DNA of 64,000 bases from Epiperipatus broadwayi. Its lineage: Eukaryota > Onychophora > Udeonychophora > Euonychophora > Peripatidae. Positions within the stretch are counted from its first letter, which is position 1. Each line of letters starts with the position of its first letter. The notes under the pieces were generated by a model. That model did not search any database, had not been told where the DNA came from, and was given only the letters and a program-made list of their open reading frames with translations. Below, piece after piece: positions 28,801 to 43,800 of this stretch. The position numbers and the translations under genes were made by a program. The DNA lies in assembly GCA_028023455.1 (NCBI GenBank), contig JAQFVV010006273.1:3608142-3672141 (forward strand), read 5' to 3'.

Positions 28801-31800
28801 TAGGTGAATCTAGATGTACATTGGAAAAAAGAACTAAAGAACACTTGCTATTATTAAAACATGTTCAGAAATCGAAACAAAATTGCATAGTATATAATAA
28901 TATTTCAGCATCTGTTTTTTACGACCATAATAAATCATGTATTTATGGTTTTGATTTCAATTTTAACAGTGTAAAAATATTGCAAATTGAAAAAAATAAC
29001 AATAAAAGAAAAATAAAGGAGGCTATGCTAATATACAAATATAAACATAACTTAATTAACAGGCAAGCAGCAAATGTTAAGATCACGAAATTGTGGGAAA
29101 GTTAGCATTTCAAAGCTTTAGTTGACACAGATTACTGGGATAATCGAAAGCGCTCCTAAGTGGATAAAATTTTTTAATTATTTAGTTACTGTATTTAAAA
29201 ATATTCAGTTATATATATATGTATAACACTTAATTAAACAGTATTTACATTAAAAAATATTTATAAAGAGAAGGGTTAAAAAATCAATTTTAAATCAAAC
29301 TATAATTAAATATAACTGTTATTTTGTAATTAATTTTATTAAATATACCACATTACAAATTGATAAATTTGTTGTATTAATTCTTTAGCATGATATTTAT
29401 TGATAAATATAAAATCATTTAGAAATGCTTTTTGCCATTCGCTAATATTGTGAGAAGAAATTGTTAGTCAAATCATAAAATGGGAGTGAACAAAATGTTT
29501 TTTGATATTTCACTGTTCTATTATCATTAATTTAAACAATTTTTATTAAAAATTGTTTTTTATTTTTATGCTATTTATTTAATATATAGTTCAATTTGTT
29601 ACAGTCTTATATTCTAGGTTAATTATACTTTTTAGGGAGATTCAACTTATTGGTTCTAATTTTACATCAAATTTATTTAGTTATTTGCAATAATGAATTA
29701 ATTTTTAAGTTATACTTAGTAAATGTAAAAATAATACAAGACTAATTTTCTTTTTTTTTTTGGACAGTAATTAATAATCAGACACTGGGTTGTTTTGTTT
29801 GTGTGTATATATAAAAAGTAAGGTTGTCATGGACGAATTTTCGCGTGCTCGTCAAAATACTTCTCTTCCGCGCCCTTAAAAGCAATTTTTAAGGGTTACA
29901 CATTCGTAATGGAACCTTCACAACATTGTTAATAAAGTTACAATGTAACAATAGTTTAGAGCCCTTAAAAAAAAAAAAGCTTTGTAATGAAATTTTAAAT
30001 AATTACGACAGGCTAAAATCCACACACTCTCACACAAAGTATAGAGAAAATAGACATTCTAGCATTACGATAAAGTTAATAACACAACCAACTACGTCAG
30101 CCAATAAGGCATTTGTCTGTGCTTTTAGCATAGAAAAAAAGCCAGCCCGGCTAGCTGGCAGGGACTCTTTCTGTGTTTTATCGTAGAAAGAAGCCTCTTA
30201 GGTTGGGTGTAGGCCACTGATTTCTAGGAATTGATCTAGAAATAGTGCCATCATGCAGCTGACATGATAGAATAGAAAAAAACCGAATGCTATTTACATT
30301 TATTAATATTTTGATCATTAGAAATGAATATTGAGATGGAAAATATTTATTGATAGATTTGATTCTATTTCTATGTAATATTTTTTCATAAGTTGGATAG
30401 TTATATTTTATAGCATTAAAATTTAATATTTTAATTTTGAATTTCTAGCATATAATAGACAGCAATTTATGAATGTGAAGAGAAATGAAAATTGTATCCA
30501 AATCTATTTTTTTTTTGACAATTTACAGTTTTACCAATGATACAATAAACTGAAATAAAGTTTCTTTATTTCAACATTGGTTTTTTTTTTTCATGTGTCA
30601 TAGCATCTGCCAGGAAGCCAACCCACTAACCCATGACAACTGCTTGTAAGGCACCTGTGCTGACCTCTCAATCACCAACGCTTGACTATTTCAACATTGT
30701 TGTAATAAATATTCAATGTTTTGTTTAATGAAATATCTAGGGTGTTTTTTTTTCTTTTTTATAGTTTTATGAAAACTCTTCAGGAGTTAAAAGGTTATAG
30801 TTTTATGAAAACTCTTCAGGAGTTAAAAGAAAACTACAGATACATCAATAGGAATAATTTATTATACATTTTTAGAACTTATTTGCAGCTTGCATTGTAA
30901 AGTACTGCTAATATGTGAAGCACTCATTAAGGTATTGGTAGATGTTAATTTAAAGAAACTTTCAATGATTTCTTGAAATGGTTGTCAGACTAATTATAAA
31001 TATTCTTGGTGACATGTAGTTATTAAATTATTCCTAAAATTTATTTTAACTTACAAATGCCATTATAGTTTTAAGTCAATTAACTTTAGAGATAAATCTG
31101 GTTTATTATAAAAATATTAGGGCATATTTTCATTCCCATATGATATTGATAACTTTAAATTAGCATTCATAATCAACACCAAACGTTTCTTGTGCTTTAA
31201 AAAAATATTTTATCTTATCATGCAAACATATAACATTCTTTCTTTTTTTCTCATGAATGGTTTATAAGAATCAATCATTTGGATATACTAATCACAAACA
31301 GATCATAACAACTGTTTTTCATGTCAAAAGTTATCTTTTTATAAATTTTTGATTTTTGTCTTGGACATTTTTCTGTAAGCTACTAGAATTTTAGATTTCT
31401 TTGTAGAAGAGTCTATTTAATAAACTTCTTTTAATTATATCACAACCATTTACTATGTCTTCTTTATTATTATTGTTACTTGGAGATATAAATATTTTTT
31501 TTCCTTATATGTAAGTCTTTATAATTTTTGAATATAATATTTTCTAAAACACTATATCATTCATTTCTTCAAATCATTTGGTTTTCTCTTAGGCTCAAAC
31601 AACAGTTTTGGAATTATAAAATAGATTATTATTATTACAATTATTACTACTACTTCTGCTACTATTATTATTAATAAACAGTTATCAACATTATAAATAT
31701 ATTTATAGATTTTAAATGTTCTTTTAATATATGTTTAATGCTTATTTACATATACTAATGCTTAAATAGTAGCAAATTGTCTATAGAGTAGTACCATGTG

Positions 31801-34800
31801 ATGTTTTAGTGGTGTATATCAGTGTTGGCAGGGCGTTTTTAAACATCAAACAATTAAAGAAGAGAAAGATGCAGTGTATTTATTATCTTTTGTCAACAAT
31901 GTTATTTATTTATGGCCTGAAATGAAGTGATTCCCCCCATTAATTTCATGTTATTGAACTATGTTATTTAATATTTATATATAGTATAATTGCAAAAATA
32001 TTATTTTATTGTATTGTATATACATATATAAATCATTAACAGATATGTAAAAATACATATAGCTATTATAAATCAGAAAAAAAAAAAAATAGAAAAATAA
32101 GGTACAAAAGTTAAAGATGAGTTTTGTAATGATTATACAAATCTAACCTTTAATCCCAAACATGCCTACACACATAATCTGAAACTTTAGATAGTTTATA
32201 CCTACACATATAATCTGATACTTTAGATAGTTTAATTGAGATTTACAGAGCTGTTTTAATTTTTTCTACAGCATGTATGTAAACAGAAATGATTTAAGGA
32301 TATATGTGGTAACTAAAGAAATTCTTAACTGTTATTACACTTAACAGCAAAAAATTTTATTGATCAAAAAGTTACTAAACATAATTTATTAAATTAATTT
32401 TTCATAACTTTATCATTATATATAATTTATAATTCAGGACCTTAAAAAGGTTTATTGTTTATGGTTAGTAAAATGATTTTCAGTAAGAGAATTAAAGAAG
32501 AAAAATCAATAATTCAATTTCTTCAATATCTCTTTAATACTTGATTCAATAGAATAATTATATTTTTTTTTTGTGCTTTTGCAAGCAGTTTTGTTATCTT
32601 TTTTTCTATTTCCACTAAATTTGCAGTCTTCAGCAGAGATTTAGTTAATCTTTTATATAGATGGCAGATTAGTTAAAATGAAAAAAAAATTTTTTTGAAA
32701 AAGTGGAAAAAAAGAAATATTATTGCTAATAATCTATAAAAAATGCTAAACTGCTTTTGGAGTTAATAAGATAAGATATGGAATCATCAAAACAATTTTG
32801 TTTGGATTTTTTTTCAGCTTTTTTTTTCCATTCTCAATCCAGTATTTTTCTTTACCTTTTTTTATCTTATTACTTTCCATCAATCAGGATGGAATGGAAA
32901 ACTGTTTTCATAAAGATTTCTTATAATGTTTTACTGGGATAGAAAGATCCCATTTCATTGTAAAGTTATATGTTCAAAATATTCCAAAGAGTTGATTTAG
33001 CAACCACTTTTGATATGAAAAATATGGTTGAAAACAAGATATGGACAGCTGCAATTAGAAAAGATCTTGAATTCAGAAGCAATTGTCTGTGCAAAGTCAA
33101 AAAGTAGCATTAAAAATGACAAATATACATTATAATAAATAATAAAGTCATTAATTTTCATCTTTTGATAATGTCATATATATAAACTAAAATTCTAGTT
33201 ATGTGCTATATTTAGACATATTTGATAATCAGTGTTTATTATTTACAAAACTCAATTTTAACTTTTAACTTTCTATCTACAACTAAGATGGGTGTTATTA
33301 TTTATGACAATTTATTAATAATATATGTAAATGTAAACAATAAATTATAATGAAATTTTCTGTGCAAAAATATAGATAAAATTTTAGCTATAATGTTATC
33401 AGACAAGTATGCATGTAAACTGGCAACACAAACCAAAAACATACAATCTAGAAAAAATAATAGTATATGTCAGACCCACATTAATCTAAATGTGGAACTG
33501 CTTTTAGTCTAATAATGTAACTAATATACAAGTTATAAGTCAGATATAAATACTTCTTATTGTGAAAATTTGAATTAGAACTTTTTTAAATTTTCTCAAG
33601 CAGTCAGTTATTATATACATAAAATTAAAGATTTTCATAATTATTAAAACAGATATAACAGGATTTTTCCATTGTAATAATCCAGATGAAACTTCAATTA
33701 CAAGGTAACCAGATAAATAAACAATTAAAACTGGAAATTCAAGCTGAAAACCTACCATCTGGAAGGAATAATGGCATCTGTTTGACTCATCATTAAGCCA
33801 AAAGCAAAACTGTTTTTGTCTCGATACTTTGATGTAAAGGTTTCACTTTTAGCTTATTTATAAATAGATAACATGTTTTCAATTTGGATTGGCAATCTTA
33901 ATTAGATCTTGTCTGGTTATAACAGAAATTTTATTTACACATACTAGAAGGATAAAATCCTGTCAAATTTCAATGTTTACAATTGTAAGTCTATAAGAAG
34001 ATTTAATATAAATATGCAGTCTAGATATAAGATACAACTAATGTTATAAAACAAAATATATATAAAATGATGTAACAAATTAGATCATCAAACTCCAATG
34101 CCAGTATATGTTAAAAATTTTGAGTAAAATATTGAATATGCAAGTCTTTGGTTTTACAGATTGCATTTCCTCATTTTTTTATACAGCCATTATAATCAAC
34201 TGAGAAAACAACTGAATGTTGATTGGTTGATGGAAAATTTTTAACTATAGAACTGTTCTCACTGCTCAGAAATTATAAGACTGATAAGCAAATCTGTTGT
34301 TCATTGATCTATAAGACACTATTAAAGAGGTCAATGAACTCCAATAGTCTTACTGTATATCTTAATTACACAAATACAGAATATTGAATTCTTATTTTTC
34401 TAAATGTAAAACATATATTAAAATCAATCCACAATTTATTTTATAGTGTGATGCAACATGAGAGAAGAACATAGGCTTAAGATAAAACATTTGTATTGAT
34501 TTTATTGAATTTTGGCATCATTCTAATTTTTTTTTCCTTTAGAAACTTCCCTAATATGATTTTCAAAATTTTCCCAAGAAATATTTTTTAAGACAAAATC
34601 AAAATTACCAAAATCACACTTTTCTTTATTTTGCTGTAATATCCTATAAATACAATTTATCCAAACCAACACTTTTTAGATTAAAGTGAACTGTCTCTGA
34701 AGAAGACTGCAGGACAGTCGAAACGTAAGGTGTAAGTATATATGTACAAATAAAGAGTTTTGCTAAAAAGTGTTCGAAGTGGCTTAGTTAAATTGTATAA

Positions 34801-37800
34801 AATCAAAATGTTTTTTTTAATCAGCTTTTTTGTTTTTTATTATTACTTTATACAGCAATCAGTTTGAGATTTCAACTATTTATTAGTTTTCATCTTTTCT
34901 GTCAACATGTCCTGGACAGTTCTATTTCAGTCTTTTAATTCTTTCAATGATGACATCAGAACTAATTTATTTTCTTACTCAAATATTTAACTTTTGATAC
35001 CTTCTTCTTACTCCTAATATACTTCTCACTATCCTTCATAGAGCATTTTGGAGTATCTAAATTAATGATCTGTTAAATATTCAATCATTGGATCTATAAG
35101 CAAAAACTGGCAAAACAGATCTATCAAAAATCTTCCTTTTTAAGCACATGGGAATATTTTTTTTAATATTAAGTTATTACTACCAAAAGTATTCCATCCA
35201 AGTTTAATTTTATACATAATTTTCATTCAATATGCTTCCGTATGTATTAATCATTTAACCAAAGTATTTGTAGTTGTTATCTAATTCATGATTCACAATA
35301 TTTATTTTCTTCTGAGAAAATCCATTGAACATTGTTATTTTATTTTCTTATTGTTATCTCATAACTTTTGGAATATTTTATAAAGTTTAGGTTAATAATA
35401 TATTTTACATAATTATAATGCATGTAAAATTTTTAAAATATCCCGTCATTTATTTTCCTTTGATATATTTTTATTTTTAAATGTTTAATTAGGATTAGCA
35501 CAATTAGGAATACATTTTTTTCTCTTTAAATATATATATGTTATAAAGTTAAGCTGCAAACATATGAATTAATATTAAATATTTAAAAAAATATTAAAAA
35601 ACCATTTTTAAATTCTACATTTTGTAATGATCCATACATATCATATTTGTAAGTTGTGTTTATTTTTATATATCATAAATGTTGTGTTGTTGCTCTCCAT
35701 TAGACTTAACATTAAAGTCAAGGCAATAAATACTCTTTATAAAACAATGAAGAAGCTTTAAATTATAAATTTAAATAAATAATTCTTTTATATAATTCTG
35801 TTATATATATATATAACAGACATGTTAAGAACCATCAATTATTTAAGATCTTAAACAATTATAATAATTTTTATCAATATATCTAAATCTTTATCAATTT
35901 TCACAAATTATATTTGTATAGGCTCATATTTTATAAATAAAAAAAGCATAGTATATATACATTTAAATATATAACTGTAAGCAAACAATAAAAGAATTAT
36001 AGGTATACACAATTAATTATTCCTATTGGTATATCTATTATTGAAATATACTGAGAACAGAGTTTTAAGAAAAAATATTTACTAGTTAAGAAAATTGTTT
36101 TTACTTTTATTTTAATAAAATAAAATTGGTGCAAATAATAATCTAGTTGGAATAGAATGTTGACTTTATTACAATTTGGATCAGTTAGTGAGTAATGTTA
36201 ATCAAATAAAAATTTTGATAATCAAGAAAATTAGTATAATTGTTACATTCTTTAAATGCTAAACATAAAATTATAATAACTACTTTTTATATAATTTTAT
36301 ATAATAGTTTGAAAAAAAATTTAAAACCTAAACATAATTTTACCAGATTTGCCATTTTCTGGATTGTAAGAATTTTGTCAGAATAGATATATTTATCAAC
36401 ACTGACTGTTTTGGTTGGTTTGGATATAAATCAGATATTTGAAAAAAAATCTAAAGACTAACTGGAATCTAATTTTTCCTCCAAAAACATTTAACCAGTT
36501 CAAATTGTAACACAGTTTATGAGAGTGGTAGGTAATACCACTATAGCATATATAAGCCAAAACAAATAAATATTGGGTTTGTAAATCATGATGGTAATGC
36601 TACATATATTTCATCATTTGATTAAAATAAAATTAAAAAATATGCAATGCATAAAATATATTAATTTAACTTATTTGTTTTTATAATTATTATCATCATC
36701 AATGAGAATTGATTTTTATCAGCCATAACAAAATATATTTTAATAATATTTGTTCCTGTTATATATAAATACAATATTAAAATGAAGATAGTTATAAATA
36801 CAGCTGTCATATTCATTCATTTGTAATTGCTTGACATTACTATTATGGTATTGATGTTATAGCTGTATCTCACCAAACTAACTACACAGGAATTAATTCC
36901 AAATATATTTACATATATATAAAACAATATTCTGCAAGTTATCCCATCAGGTTTTAATTGGTTGTTCAATTAGTTACATCAAAGCTGAATACCGAATAAA
37001 ATTACACAGATAAGAATATCTCATTAAAAACTTACAATATTTACATATATAGAATAAACATATAACAATAAAGATAGTACAATTAAAAAGCTTCTTCAAA
37101 ACTTTCTTCACAAAAATTGTTTCATCTAGATCTTTTCGGATGAAAACTATAAAGAAAAATGATATATAATATATACATAAAACTACCCACAATTCATTGC
37201 AGCTGTCAATCACACTTAATATTTCAGAAAGTCATCACAAGATTTTATGGTCTCAGAAACAAAAATATTAAAAGCAACTTCTTGAAGTTTTATTTCATTG
37301 GGTTCATAAAAATCAAAAAAATTTGTTTGATTAATTATTGTTACTGAAGCTATGGAATATTGTGACGATTTCGATTAATGTTGAGGTTGATTGACATGTA
37401 AAATAAATTGTGGATAGTTTCATGTAAATATGTATGTCTATGTAGGTTTTCTGAATAGTTTTTACTTGAGAAAGTATATTTATTCAATGATTATAAAGAA
37501 AATTCTGTGGAAGTAATTTTACTAATATATTTATAATTATGTTTATTTTATTTTGATTATATTAATTAGTATAGTGTTAAGAAATATTATATGTATGTGT
37601 GTGTGTGTATATATATATATGATCAATAGATGGAGCTTTACCAAGACCTCCAAACAAGTGTATTTTTGTTTACATAAACGTCAGAGTCAGAAATCACTCC
37701 CTTTTGTTGGCTCCACCCTCAGATCAGGTGATTTCAAGCTGATTTGCTATCATCAGTGAAGGATAGGAGTTAGAAACTAGACCTAAACACTAACTCCAAG

Positions 37801-40800
37801 CATTTATGCAAAACTTTTCTATCAGTTTGCAAGCATGAATTTTTTAGACACGTAAATGTCTTCAAACTCAGCTTATCAAGCCAGATAGCTATATGGGCTC
37901 TGATATCAGCTCAGTTTCTCCACATAGTCAAAGCTTCTGCAATATATATCATTGCAAGAAATCTTAAAGGTACATTTATGAAAAACAAAAACAAGTTTTA
38001 TATGTAAACTTGCTATCGCTTGTATTTAAGATCAATAGATGGAGCTTTACCAAGACCTCCAAACAAGTGTATTTTTGTTTACATAAACATCAGAGTCAGA
38101 AATCACTGTCTCTTTCATTGGCTCCACCCTCAGATCAGCTGATTTCAAGCTGATTTGCTATCATCAGTGAAGGATAGGAGTTAGAAACTAGACCTAAACA
38201 CTAACTCCAAGCGTTTATGCAAAAAGTTTCTATCAGTTTGCAAGCATGAATTTTTTAGACACGTAAATGTCTTCAAACTCAGCTTATCAAGCCAGATAGC
38301 TATATGAATCTGATATCAGTTCAGTTTCTCCACATAGTCAAAGCTTCTGCAATATATATCATTGCAAGGTCTTGATAAAGCTCCATCTATTGATCATAAA
38401 TACAAGCGATAACAAGCTTACATATATAAAACTTGTTTTTGTTTTTCATAAATGTACCTTTAAGGTTTCTTGCAATGATATATATTGCAGAAGCTTTGAC
38501 TATGTGGAGAAACTGAACTGATATCAGACCTATATAGCTATCTGGCTTGATAAGCTGAATTTGAAGACATTTACATGTCTAAAAAATTCATGCTTGCAAA
38601 CTGATAGAAGCGTTTTGCATAAACACTTGGAGTTAGTGTTTAGGTCTAGTTTCTAACTCCTATCCTTCACTGATGATAGCAAATCAGCTTGAAATCAGCT
38701 GATCTGAGGGTGGAGCCAATGAAAGAGATAGTGTTTTCTGACTCTGACATTTATGTAAACAAAAATACGCTTGTTTGGAGGTCTTGGTAAAGCTCCATCT
38801 ACTGATCATAAATACAAGCGATAACAAGTTTATGTATATAAAACTTGGTTTTTGTTTGTCATATATACTGTATATTAAAGTAAATGAAAAAAAATAATTA
38901 TACAGATGTTAATATTTTAAAATTGTGTCTAATAAAAATGAACAAATAAAATATCTGTTAAATCTTAGTTCAATACATCTTTTTTAAATTTAAAGTGTTA
39001 TAATGAATTCTTCAGGTAAAATTAGTTTATTATAGTTCAATACCATTTAAAATCAATATTAGTTGAAAAAAATTAGTGAAATCATTTAAATATCAACAAT
39101 TTGGTTCTATTATTTTTCATCAAAATAAATAATCTAAATTAAAAATCACATAAACTGAATTAAACCAAGATTTTTAAGTGTAAAACATATTAAATAATTA
39201 AAATATATTTTTAATTAAATTACATTTCTACTTAAAATAAGTTTAACTTATAAAAGTAATTAAAATTTAATTTATCATGAAGATAAAAAAATTATAACAC
39301 TATGAAACAAGTAAGAAATAAATGGGATAGTAGGAGGTTATGATGAAATGGTTGTAATTTCATTTGTGAATTTTATAATATCCATATTATATATTTATAG
39401 CAAAACATATTTAAAGATCTTAGTCATTTTATATGTCATTATAATTATATAGTGCTTATAAGTTAAGCCAATTAAAAGTAAAAAATTAAGTATACAATTA
39501 AAATAGGAAAATAAAATTGTATGTATTTAAGTAATTATAGAAATAAAATGCTATAATCAGATTTTTAACTTTGCTTTTGTAAGTAAAATTGTCATAAATA
39601 TAGTGTGAATGTTATGTTTCCATAGACAGAGTCATCATTTAATCATGAAAGTTGACAAGATATTAATCAATCTCTTTATTTTTTTTTAATAATAAAAATA
39701 ATATCAGTTCCTTTAAAATAATATAACATATATGGGGGGGGGATATCATGAAAAAAGATAATCTTAATGGATATTTAATGAGCAAAACATGACTGAAAAA
39801 CGTTTGACTTAATATGAAAGATGCATTGGGATAAGTGTAACTAACTAACTGTTGGAAATACACTGACTTTCATTTATTTTCATAATAAAAATAATACATG
39901 TTTTAAAAAAAAAACACAACAGAATTTATTTAGACAATCAAATCTAAAATTAATATAGAAAACCAAAAATTATTGAAATGTCTTTGGGAAAAAATAATCA
40001 ACAAAAAGGCATCTGAAAATGATTCCAAAAAAATTCATTAACTGTTATCAATGTAAACATTCTGAAAAATTTTTTTTACTAAGAAAAACAAATCCACAAA
40101 TCAGAAAAAGTAAATAACATAATGGCAAAAAGTATACAAATATATTTATTCCTTTAAAAACATTCATAATATTTAATGTGGATAAATATACTCAAAAACG
40201 TATTCAACATAAGCTTAAAATCTGCGAAGTTAGCAATTTTTTCCTAGTGCACTTTAAAATAAGTTATATTAGTCATAGTCATGGCAGGTGACAGAGGGGA
40301 GAAGATTGCAGGGTTTATGATGTGAATGGGGTGATTAGTATAATTAAATGACTAAGAGTCTTTCTTGTTAATTGTGTTCTTATCTCTTGTGAAGTGCCTG
40401 ATCTCTGTGACTAATATAACTTAGTTGAAAAGGCATTAGGCAAAAATTGCCAATTTCACAGATTTTAAAATTATCTTGAATACATTTTTGCATATATTAA
40501 TCCACATTACATTTTTTCAAGATATTGCATACCAAAATTTTCAACATTACATTCATGATATTTATAGATCATGAGATGGCTAATAAGTTACATTTATGCT
40601 TGATTGCTTTTTAAAATCTTCTCTTTATTGATTTAAAGTCCATAATAAAATATAAATAGCAACAGCTTTTTAAAATAAATTGTACTATTTTTATGTTATT
40701 TTTATATATTAGGTATTATTTTTAATAAAATGACATTATTTAATTGAAAAAACAATTAATAGTGATGGATAGCATTTTCTTGTCAATCATGTGTAGGGGG

Positions 40801-43800
40801 TGGCTCTGAGAAAGCATGCATAATACATACATAAGATCAGCACTCAGTGATCATTATATAATAATATACTTACTGGTCCCAAAAAAATAAGAGTCATTGT
40901 CAAGGCAAGTGTAAATATGGTTGCAAATTGACGAGTTTTTTGGAATTGCCAAACAGCATTTGCAAATGACACATGTCCTTTTTCTTTTTGTTGCTCTTTT
41001 TCCCAAATGATATGAAACCTATAAAAAAAGGCTTTTAATACAATAATTGCATTGGAACCTGCTAGCAATAGCTCACATAAGTTAATGGTTATAAATATTA
41101 ACAAGGAATAAAGATGATTGTATTATTAAAAATTACAATAATAAAAGCTTATATTACACAAACTTTAATTAATTATATATTATTAAAAATGATAATGCAG
41201 CACATACATGTTTTTCTTTAGGAACATGGAGAAGTACTGCTTGATAAGTAATGGCTTCTGTTGTTTTTCAAAAAAACACATTATAATCATTTATTTGCTG
41301 ATCTGGAAGATGAATTTTGTTAAGTGGAGTCATATCAATCTTAATTCTTGACGATTTCTTAACTATAAGCACTGTCTTATATTCACTTTATAAAGAAAAC
41401 ACATCAAAAATAAAATATATTCTTTCTTATCATATTATCTCCTACTATGAAACGAATAGTATTATTGATATTACAAGTAACTTTGTATATCTGTCTATCT
41501 GTTTTGGATGATATAATTTTGTGGAAGTCAAAGGGATGCCTTAATAATACTGCCAAAATATACAATCATTTTCTTAATTGGACTTTTGGTACAAAGCCAG
41601 TCCCAAAGCAATACTACAATTAGAATTTGTGGCATTTTCATTTTTAACATTTTATATGTTTTGCACAGGGATATATTTTTGTTTAAAAAATAAACAGATT
41701 GAAATCAAAAATGCATGTGTGTAGTAAAGAATGTTAATGTGACTGGACTGCACAAATTTTCACTTCCATTGTTATATTTAGTACAGACAGATCATTAGTG
41801 GTTTGAGAGACTCATATGGACTGGTTTACTAAAAATCTAAGTGTCTGAAGTCAGAAAAAAGAAAAGAAAAATTAAGAATATAATAATTAGCATAGAAAAG
41901 TTGTTTTTTTTTTAAATAAGAAAAATTTATTATAGCTAAGGTTCACATTTTTGGGTAATAATTAAGTGAAAGTTTTTTAACAAAGCAAAAGAGAAAAGGA
42001 AAAAATTGCACAGTTCCATTGTAGAATCCTTTTGGTAATGTTCTAATATAGATCCAAGTTATTGGTGATATCATATTCTGCAACACAATTAGAAATACCA
42101 TAATGCACTGCTTATTTGTTATTCAAAATTAATCCTGATATATAGTCATTTTCTTTAAATGTCTGTCCATTAATTAGTGATACTCATGACATGGGATTTG
42201 AATTTCAGTAGATGAATCTTGAGAATTTTTGTCAGGTAAATGATTCATATTTAAATCAGACTATCATATAGCTATTATTAATTACAGTGCAAAGTTTCAA
42301 ATTGTCTAAGTTGGTGAAATGAATACTAATGCCTGATGACCAAAATAAAAACAGGTTCTAATATTTACAATCATGATCTTTGGTGACAAGTTGAAATACT
42401 CCAAGCCTGCTAAGTCGATGGGAAAATTTTCATTCATATTAGAAAATTCTCACCACATGATCATTTTTTATGCTTACACAAGCTTTTAAAATACTGATGA
42501 ACTTTCCATCTGGTAATGTCATCCAATGCAAGCTATAGCTATCACTATATGCAAGGTTGATGCATAAAATCCCCTATTTAGTATATATTTTTGAACAATA
42601 TCTTTAGAGTAGTTTCTAGTTTATGGTTTTTAGGCATAGACTTCATGCACAAACATTCTTGCATCTATTGATTACTATGACTTTGCACTGGGTGGCACTA
42701 CTGTTTGGAAAGTTTATCACTATCCCTATATTAGAAAATTATTTCACTATCCATTATCTGTTGGAAGTGATCAGGATAGCATGAGTTTATCAACTAACAT
42801 ATATATCCATATCTATAGCCAGTGGTATAGTGATAATATAGAAAATAGGCTAGAAAATAGGCAAATGCTTCACTGATTGAAAGTTTCAATGCTGTCAAAT
42901 TATGTTAATACAAATTTGTTAATCCTTCTGAATTTACCTCAAGTTTATTTTATTATATGCAAGATTCCCTATTTGTTGATTTTGGGAGTTAATTAGCTTT
43001 CATCTGTTGATGGAGAAAGAAAGAAGTATTAAATACAAGATAGTAACATACAAAAACAGACAAATAGATAGATAAAGTTGCAATATGTTAAATAATTTTC
43101 AAAATGTCAAATATCTAATAAATGAGTACAGCAATGACAAATAATATGTATACACAAATTGAAATCCATAACAATTATCATTTATTGAATTTAGTGTCCA
43201 CATTCATTACTGAATTTTAATATAAATATATATGAATTAAAATATAGGGGATTTGAACTCAGAATTTCAAGCCCCTTCACTATACACTATCTCACACTAC
43301 TGATACATATGACCACACACATGCAGAAAAGATAAATAATCACCAATACCCATATTTAATGCTAAATCAGCACTAATCAGTTGGTCCAGATTATCATCTA
43401 CCATACATATATATATATATAATCAGTGCTCAGTTTATATTAAGATAGCAAATTCTTACACTTTAATGGGCAGGTTTCAGCCTACTCCAACCTCCAACTT
43501 TTTAGCCATCCATACCACTGAAAATTTGATGATAGAATTCCCAAATCCCATGCTGATGCCAATATTGTTGTCATTCCCATGTTGACCTCAAGTCAACATG
43601 GATGGCTGAAGAGTTGAAGATTGGAATAGGTTGAAGCCCATCCATTAAACAAAGTGTAAGGATTTGCTATCTTAATATAAATTGAGCCCTAATTATATAT
43701 ATGCATGGGAGATGGTAATCTGGACCAACTGATGACTGCTGGTTTAGCATGAAACACATATATTGGTGATTATTTCTTTTTTCATGTGTGTGGTCATGTG

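Larger units (their letters stand above)
28190..29215. mobile_element. Two Penelope (PLE-B) 3' fragments joined head-to-head
   Basis: A large inverted repeat: left arm about 28190-28691 (minus sense), right arm about 28716-29215 (plus sense), with a 24-bp spacer. Each arm holds only the GIY-YIG end of a Penelope ORF, a short 3' UTR and a hammerhead-like fold. The arms differ by scattered substitutions, so the inversion is not recent. Sequence differs from PLE-A, so this is a second Penelope lineage. The left arm begins about 80 bp from the TM2 exon acceptor. Confidence 0.8.
30246..34624. other. Intron sequence, no gene found
   Basis: AT-rich intron apart from the two small tandem duplications and a short trinucleotide-rich patch (ATT/ACT) at about 31627-31672. 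The 33540-33758 minus frame has no family features. Confidence 0.5.
37615..38862. repeat. R1: 409-bp retrozyme-like concatemer, head-to-head
   Basis: The minus-sense half (37621-38366) holds about 1.8 head-to-tail units; GATCAATAGATGGAGCTTTA recurs at 37621 and 38030 (period 409). The plus-sense half (38367-about 38862) holds about 1.2 units, with GGTCTTG(A/G)TAAAGCTCCATC at both ends. Each half carries intact-looking hammerheads (37711-37769, 38122-38180, 38657-38715). There is no ORF. The monomer length, tandem units and type I ribozymes match the described metazoan retrozymes, which are non-autonomous and thought to be mobilised by Penelope enzymes. Confidence 0.85.

Noticed and set aside
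37621-38866. CRISPR or satellite array interpretation of R1
   Set aside because: Units of 409 bp, only about three copies with an inversion, and no short repeat-spacer pattern; a eukaryotic context.
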